Shown one piece after another: positions 1 to 6,700 of a stretch of 8,176 nt of DNA. Below the pieces are notes generated by a model. It did no database searches. It was given only the letters and a program-made list of their open reading frames with translations, and had not been told where the DNA came from. The translations under genes were made by a program, and so were the position numbers. Source of the DNA: Dehalococcoidales bacterium (GTDB lineage Bacteria; Chloroflexota; Dehalococcoidia; Dehalococcoidales; UBA5760); the NCBI GenBank assembly GCA_028710655.1, contig JAQTTS010000088.1:1-8176 (forward strand). The letters are read 5' to 3'. Numbering within the stretch: position 1 is the first letter of the stretch; each line of letters starts with the position of its first letter.

Positions 1-1
1 G

Positions 2-751
2 GTCATTACCGGAGGCAGTATGACCGGCGTCTCCGTTTCTGCCGGATCCACTCAGCCCAGCGCCACTACAAACTATACCTTTAACTTTACCCCTGACCAT
101 ATAATTCCCTCCGGGGGTTATGTCAGGATCACCTTTGATTCCGACTATGTGCTTGATTATGTCTCGGTGCAGACGGCCGGTTATGCCTCGAGCACAGGTC
201 CGGGATACGTGTTATTGACCAATACCAGTGGGGACAGCCTGGAGGGCAGCCGGAGCATAGCCTTGTTGAATGTGAAGAATCCTCCTTCGGTGGAAGAGCC
301 GACCGACAATTTCTATATTACCACCATGACCTCCAATCAGGATACTATAGATACTACGAGCCTGACCGGGATCACCATGACACCGAGCCCGATAACCGTT
401 TCTTCCATATCCACCGTGTCTGCCGAGGTATCCGCGCTTACTTCTTACACCTTAAGAATAACCCCGATACATACCATTCCTATAGGCGGAAAGGTAATTA
501 TTACTTTTGACAGCGACTACAGCCTGCTGAATATAGGATCCGGGGATGTGCTGGGTAACAGCGCGACGGCTTCCGTGAGCGGGAATATCTTGACTGTTAC
601 CCTGGGAGAGATGGCTTCCCAGGGCAATGTGCTGACCCTTATAATTTCCAACGTTCAGAATCCTTCTTATATACAGGTAACTGATGTCTTTTCCGTAGTG
701 ACCAAGGATGCCGCAGGATATAAGCTTGATTCCGGGGAGATAACCGGTATC
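2..751 (+). repeat. Dyad 1 (unit 1 type A, unit 2 type B)
   Basis: Unit 1 (2..373) is nearly whole: its first visible residues, VITGGS, align with the ITAGS linker of other units, so more protein lies upstream. It has TPDHIIPSGGYV, FDSDYVL and NPP, but its usual YVQTTDxF segment reads VEEPTDNF, and its end is IDTTSLTGI. Unit 2 (374..751) is type B, with TPIHTIPIGGKV, FDSDYSL, DVLGNSATASVSGN, NPSYIQVTD and KDAAGYKLDSG. Boundaries are placed after the Gly-Ile of the terminal SGI motif. Confidence 0.88.
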
Positions 752-3700
752 ACTATAACCGAGGGACAATTGAGCGAGATGGCCGTTACTCCTGCTGATA
801 CCACTTTGGATGAGACTACGAGTTATCTGTTCCAGTTTACCCCGGAACACACCATACCCCTGAACGGGTATGTCAAGATTACCTTCGACCCCGATTTTGA
901 CCTGAGCGGCGCCTACAGCGGAAGCGGCAGCTATTCCGTAGTTTCACTGGAGAGCGGGTATATTTTATTCAAGGCTTTGGCGGAGAAATCCACCGCGCAA
1001 AACCTGCAGATACTTAACGTGAAAAACCCGCCTTATGTGCAGACAACCGATGCCTTTACGATTACCACCCAGAACTCCAATCAGAAGAATATAGATACGG
1101 GCAGCGTGTCCGGTATTACTACTACTGCAGGGGTGCTGACTTCGACGTCCGCCAGCCAGGTTTCTACTCAGGCCGGCTCCTCTACGAGTTATACCTTTAA
1201 TTTTACCACGGTGCATGCCATCGCCGCGGGCGGGAGCGTGGAGATCACTTTCGATTCCGATTTTGTGCTTACCTCTGTAACCGCTTATGACGTATCCGGT
1301 AATGCCGGTTCTACCGTATCCGTAAGCGGGAATAAACTTATCGTAACTGTCGGTACGGCGATTTCCTCGGGGCAGCAGGCCTCTTTGACCATCGCTAATA
1401 TAAAGAATCCGGCTTACGTGCAGACGACTTCACCGTTTACGGTAGACACCAAGAATACGCTTGGTGGTATTTTGGACAGCGGCTCTATCGTGGGGGTAAG
1501 TATTACAGCCGGTTCCTTGTCCGAGGTTTCTGTTACCCCAGTTTCTACGGAAGTGGCAAAGAGTACCGATTATACCGTGGCCTTTACCGCGGAACATGCC
1601 TTACCGGAAGACGGTTATGTCCAGATCGAATTTGATTCGGCATATGATTTGAGCAGCGCGATAGTGCTTACTTCAGGGTATTCCCTGGTTACTAGGGGAG
1701 CTAATTACCTGAAGCTCCAGACAGCCGAATCAAGGAGCGGGGCGGTGAGCATAAGTTTGAGGAATATCGTCAATCCTCCTTACGTGGCAGCCAATTCAGA
1801 TTTTACGGTAATTACGGAGACTACTGCCGGGGCTACTATCGATATGGGTACTTGTAGCGGGATCACTACTACCCCGGCTGCCCTTACTTCCGCTTCGGTA
1901 AGCGCCACGCTCAATGAGGTAAGCGCGGAATGGGATTATAACTTTGTGGTTACTCCCCAGCATGATGTGCCTTATGGGGGCAGGATCAGGATAACTTTCG
2001 ATAACGATTATACCCTTACCGGGGTAACGGCCGGAAGCGTAGCCTGCAGCGGCGGAAGCGCTACTGCGCAGGTGAGTGCAAAGACTCTGATTATAACCTT
2101 GGGGTATGATCTGCTCGCCAGCACGGAGGAGGCAATCGTTGTCTCGGGCGTGAAGAATCCGTCTTTTGCGCAAACTACGACCAACTTTACCGTTTTGACC
2201 AGGGATGATCAGGACAGGACAATAGACCAGGGGAGTATTAACGGGATAGCGATCAGCGCGGGTACGATGGATAATGTTTCTGTGAGCGCGGATTCCCTGG
2301 TGGCCGGCTATACTACCAATTATACCTTTAATTTTACCCCTATCCATGCGGTTAATGCGGGAGGTTTCCTGGTTATTGATTTTGACTCCGATTACAACGC
2401 AGGTTCCGGGTATGTGGTCAGCCCTCTGGATACCTTCAGCCTGCTTTCCCGTTCGGCCAACAAGATAACCCTTAATATCCTGGAGGCCCTGGCCGCGGAT
2501 ACCCCGCAAAGCGTGACTATCGGGACTATAGTTAATCCTGGTTCGGTTAAGCAGGTTACCTTTGCCATAAGTACTCAGAACTCCGGGCAGAACACCATAG
2601 ATACGGTTGTTTCTCCTTCGATAAGCACCCAGGCTGCCCCGATGTCCGCGGTATCGGTAAACGCCTCGAGCAGGATAGCCCTCGACAGCGCTTCGTACTC
2701 TTTCGGTTTCACTACAGTAAACTCTATAGAAGAAGGAGGGACGATTGAGATTACCTTTGATTCCGAATACGATCTTACCCAGGCAACTTACGCTTCCGGC
2801 CTGATCGGGGGGTCTGTGTCCTTAAACGCTTCTTTAAGTTTGAGCAGCAATAAGATTATCCTCACCACCGGTACGGAGATCGGCAGCGCGCAGAGTGTGT
2901 CGCTGACCCTGGATAATGTTAAGAATCCGGGGGTGCAGACTGTGGACGCATTTACGCTTCTTACCAAGGATTCTTCGGGGAGAGAACTTGACCAGGGTTC
3001 GGTAAGCGGGGTTGCTATCAGCGCGGGCACCTTGACCGGGCTAACGGTAAGCGCAGCTTCTACGGAGATAACCGGTAGCGCAACTTACAGTTTTGGTTTT
3101 ACTGTGGCGCATACTGTGCCCGCGAACGGATACGTAAAGCTTTCCTTTGACAGCGATTATTCATTTGCCGGAGCTACTGTATTGAGCGAGGCGTATTCGA
3201 TAACAGAAAGACAGAGCACTTATATCCTGCTCAAGAGGAGCGCTCAGCTTATCGGTACGAATACGCTCCAGCTCAGCAACGTGGTAAACCCTTCCTACGT
3301 GCAGACCACGGATCCTTTCGTTATAACTACCCAGCTTAGCGATAACAAGACTATCGATACCGGCAGCACTCCGTCGGTAAGCATCACCGCCGGCGTATTG
3401 ACCCAGACCTCCGCTTCCGCTTCGGAAACCGAGATAAGCGCGGTAAATACTTATTCGTTTAGTTTCAAGACCGCTCATGCCATAGCGGAAGGGGGCAAGG
3501 TATCAATAACTTTCGATTCCGATTATGATTTGAGCGCGGTAGCCATAGGTTCGCAGGACGTATCGGGTACCGGTACCCCGGCAATCGAATCCGTGTCCGG
3601 GAATAAGCTGAATATAGTTCTTTCCTCCGGTGCGACGGCCGCTTCTACGGTTTCCCTGGCTATATCTAACGTGAAGAATCCGTCTTATGTCAAGGCCACC

Positions 3701-6700
3701 TCGTCCTTTTTCCTGCAGACCAAGAATTCCTCCGATGCGGCCATAGATGAGGGGTCAGCGGTGGGGATAACCACTACCGCCGGGACTTTGAGCGGTATCG
3801 GAATATCTGCGGGCAGCGTGATAGCAGGCGCCAGGACGGATTATACTTTTACCTTTACCCCTGAACACAGCGTGCCCCTGAACGGGTATTTGAGGATAGA
3901 TTTGAACGCCCAGTATGACGCGAGCATATCATATGTAATGAGCCCGACCGCAACTTTCGAAATATCCGACAAGTCAACCAATTATATCGTAGTAAAAGCC
4001 CTGGCTGCATTATCTACGGGTACGTCTTATTCACTGCGCCTGGGGAATATCGATAACCCCGGGCGTTCCATGGATGTTGTTTTTACTTTAACTACCAAGA
4101 CGACATCAGCGGCGGATATAGATACTGCCGTCAGCTCGAGCATGCATATAACCCCGGCGCCGATGCAGTCGGCTTCCATAGTGGCAAGCAGTCTGGTTGC
4201 TACGGAGATGGCGACCTATACTTTGAATCTTGTGCCCGTCAACAGCATAGATGACGGAGGGAGGGTGGAGATTACCTTCGATTCGGATTATGTGCTTAGC
4301 GGGGTAAACAGCGTTTCAGGTTTCGATGCCGGGATCGCGGTATCGGAGAATATGTTGATCATAACTTTGAACGCTCCGCTTGAGGCGGGGGAAGCATGTT
4401 CTTTCGTGGTTCCGAACATACAGAACCCCGGAGCCCAGACCACAGAGGCATTTTCCCTGGTTACCAAAGATTCCAGCGGTACGGCTTTGGATGAAGGTAC
4501 GATAGACGGGAAAACCATACAGGCAGGCGCCCTGACTTCTCTTTCCGTCTCCGCGGGTTCTTATGAAGTAATGGGCACAAGCGAAAGCACTACTTATACA
4601 TTTAATTTTACCTGCGCGCATGCCATAGCCTCGGGCGGGTATGTAAGGATTGGTTTCGATACCGATTTTTCCCTCGATAACGCGGTAAACCTGAGCGCGG
4701 GATTCGTTATATCCTCAAAGGGTTCAGGGTTTATCCTGATGAGAACGACCCAGGAGCGCAGCGGAGCGTGCAGTATCCAGTTGAGCGGGATCAGGAATCC
4801 ATCCTATGTGCAGACTACCGACAACTTCAGCATAGCCACTCAGTTGAGCTCCCAGTATAACATAGATACCGGGAGTATTTCCGGGATTACCACTACCGCA
4901 GGCACGTTAACCTCGCTTTCCGTGGAAACGACTAACCTGAAGATATCTGAATCCTCCGTATATACGTTTGATTTTACCTCCGACCATCCTATCGCGGTAG
5001 GCGGTAAAATTGTCATAGCTATGGATTCTTCTTACGGCCTTGATTCGGTGACTTCTTCCGATGTGTCGGGTAATGCCGGTTCTACGGTCGCGGTAGAGGG
5101 GGCGAACCTGGTGATTACCTTAGGGGAGCAGGTATTTGCCGCAAGCAGTGTTTCCCTTACGGTTACGAATATAGTCAATCCGCCGTATGTAAAGACAGTA
5201 GATAATTTTGCTTTTAGTACCAAGACTCCCGATGACGGGTTGATTGATGAAGGAGAGGTATCCGGCATTACCCTTGAACCGGGAGAGCTGGAGAGCGTGA
5301 GTGTCAGTTCTTCCGATATGCAGGTAAACGCGCAGTCTACGTATACCTTTACTTTTACCCCAGCGCATGCCATACCGAGCGGCGGGTATATTATCATAGA
5401 TTTGGATAATGATTACGATATAAGCGGGGCTTACCTTTATTTGATATCAGGATACTCCTTTGAGAAGAACCAGACGGATATGTCTTTTATACTCCAGCCT
5501 AACAGCGCCAAGCCGGCAGGTACGCCTATTACTATTTCTATAGCCGGAGTGGTCAATCCGCCGTATAGCCAGACTACGGATAGCTTCTCTATCAATACGC
5601 AGGCCGCCAATCAAAACGGGATAGATTCCGGTACTGTGTCGGGAATAGAGATTACCGCGGGTCAGCTTTCCGGGGTATCCGTGTCTTCTGCCACGGGGAA
5701 TTATGTGGTCGGTACACAGGGCAATTACACTATTGCCTTTACTACGATTAACGCGGTAAGCGCGGGAGGACAGGTAAAGGTTACTTTTGATGCGGATTAC
5801 TCTTTTGCCCTGGATGGGTCGGTTTCCGGGAATGCCGGATCAAGCGCTTCGGTAAGCGATAACACGGTTACTATACTTCTGGGTACTGATGTTTCTGCCG
5901 GCGAAGCGGTAAGTCTGACTCTGGGAGCGGTCACTAACCCCGGGTATGCCCAGACGACGGATGAATTTTCCGTCAAGACATTCGATTCCGCAGGCTATGC
6001 CCTGGACTCGGGAAAGGCCTCAGCCAGGGAGATTACCATAGGCGCCCTGACTGGGCTGTCCTTATCTTCCAGTTCATTGGGAGTTTCAAGCAGTGATACA
6101 AAACTTACCTTTGGTTTCAGCGTTCCGCATACTATCCCCGCGGACGGTTATATAAAGATTACCTTAGATCAGGATTACGGAGTGACTTCTCCGTATATAA
6201 AGAGTTTAAGCGGAGCCAACCTGACTTTGTTAACCGGGGCCGGCAGTACGGATGGGTATCTGCTCTTTAAGGTCAATTCCGCCTGTTCGGGTGCGGTAAG
6301 CGTGGAGGTAGGCGGCCTCACCAATCCTTCTTATGAACAAACGACCGCCGATTTCGTGATTACTACCATATATTCGGGAGACGAGAATATCGATACCGGT
6401 ACGATTCCCGGGTTATCCATCGCTTCGGGTTCTTTGACCATAAGCACTTTGGGCTGTTCCGATAATTACGCCGGTTCGGTCACGGACTATTTTATCGGCT
6501 TTACCGCTTTGCACGGCATCCCGGTCAGCAGCAGTGTAGAGATAGTTTTTGATGCAAATTACGATTTGAGCGGGGCATCTTTGGCTACCCCCGACGGGAC
6601 GTTATCGGTTTCCGGGAATACCGTAAGCCTGTCGCTTAGCGAGGCAGTTCCGGTTTCTTCCGCGCTAAACCTGAGGATAATCGATGTTGTCAACCCCGGT

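Noticed and set aside
11..22. GGAGG four bases before an in-frame ATG (Met7), looking like a ribosome binding site and gene start
   Set aside because: The residues before the Met, VITGGS, align with the ITAGS linker found at every unit boundary, and unit 7 also has Met at the equivalent position. The frame is open upstream to the window edge, so this is most likely internal; GGAGG here simply encodes the Gly-Gly of the linker.
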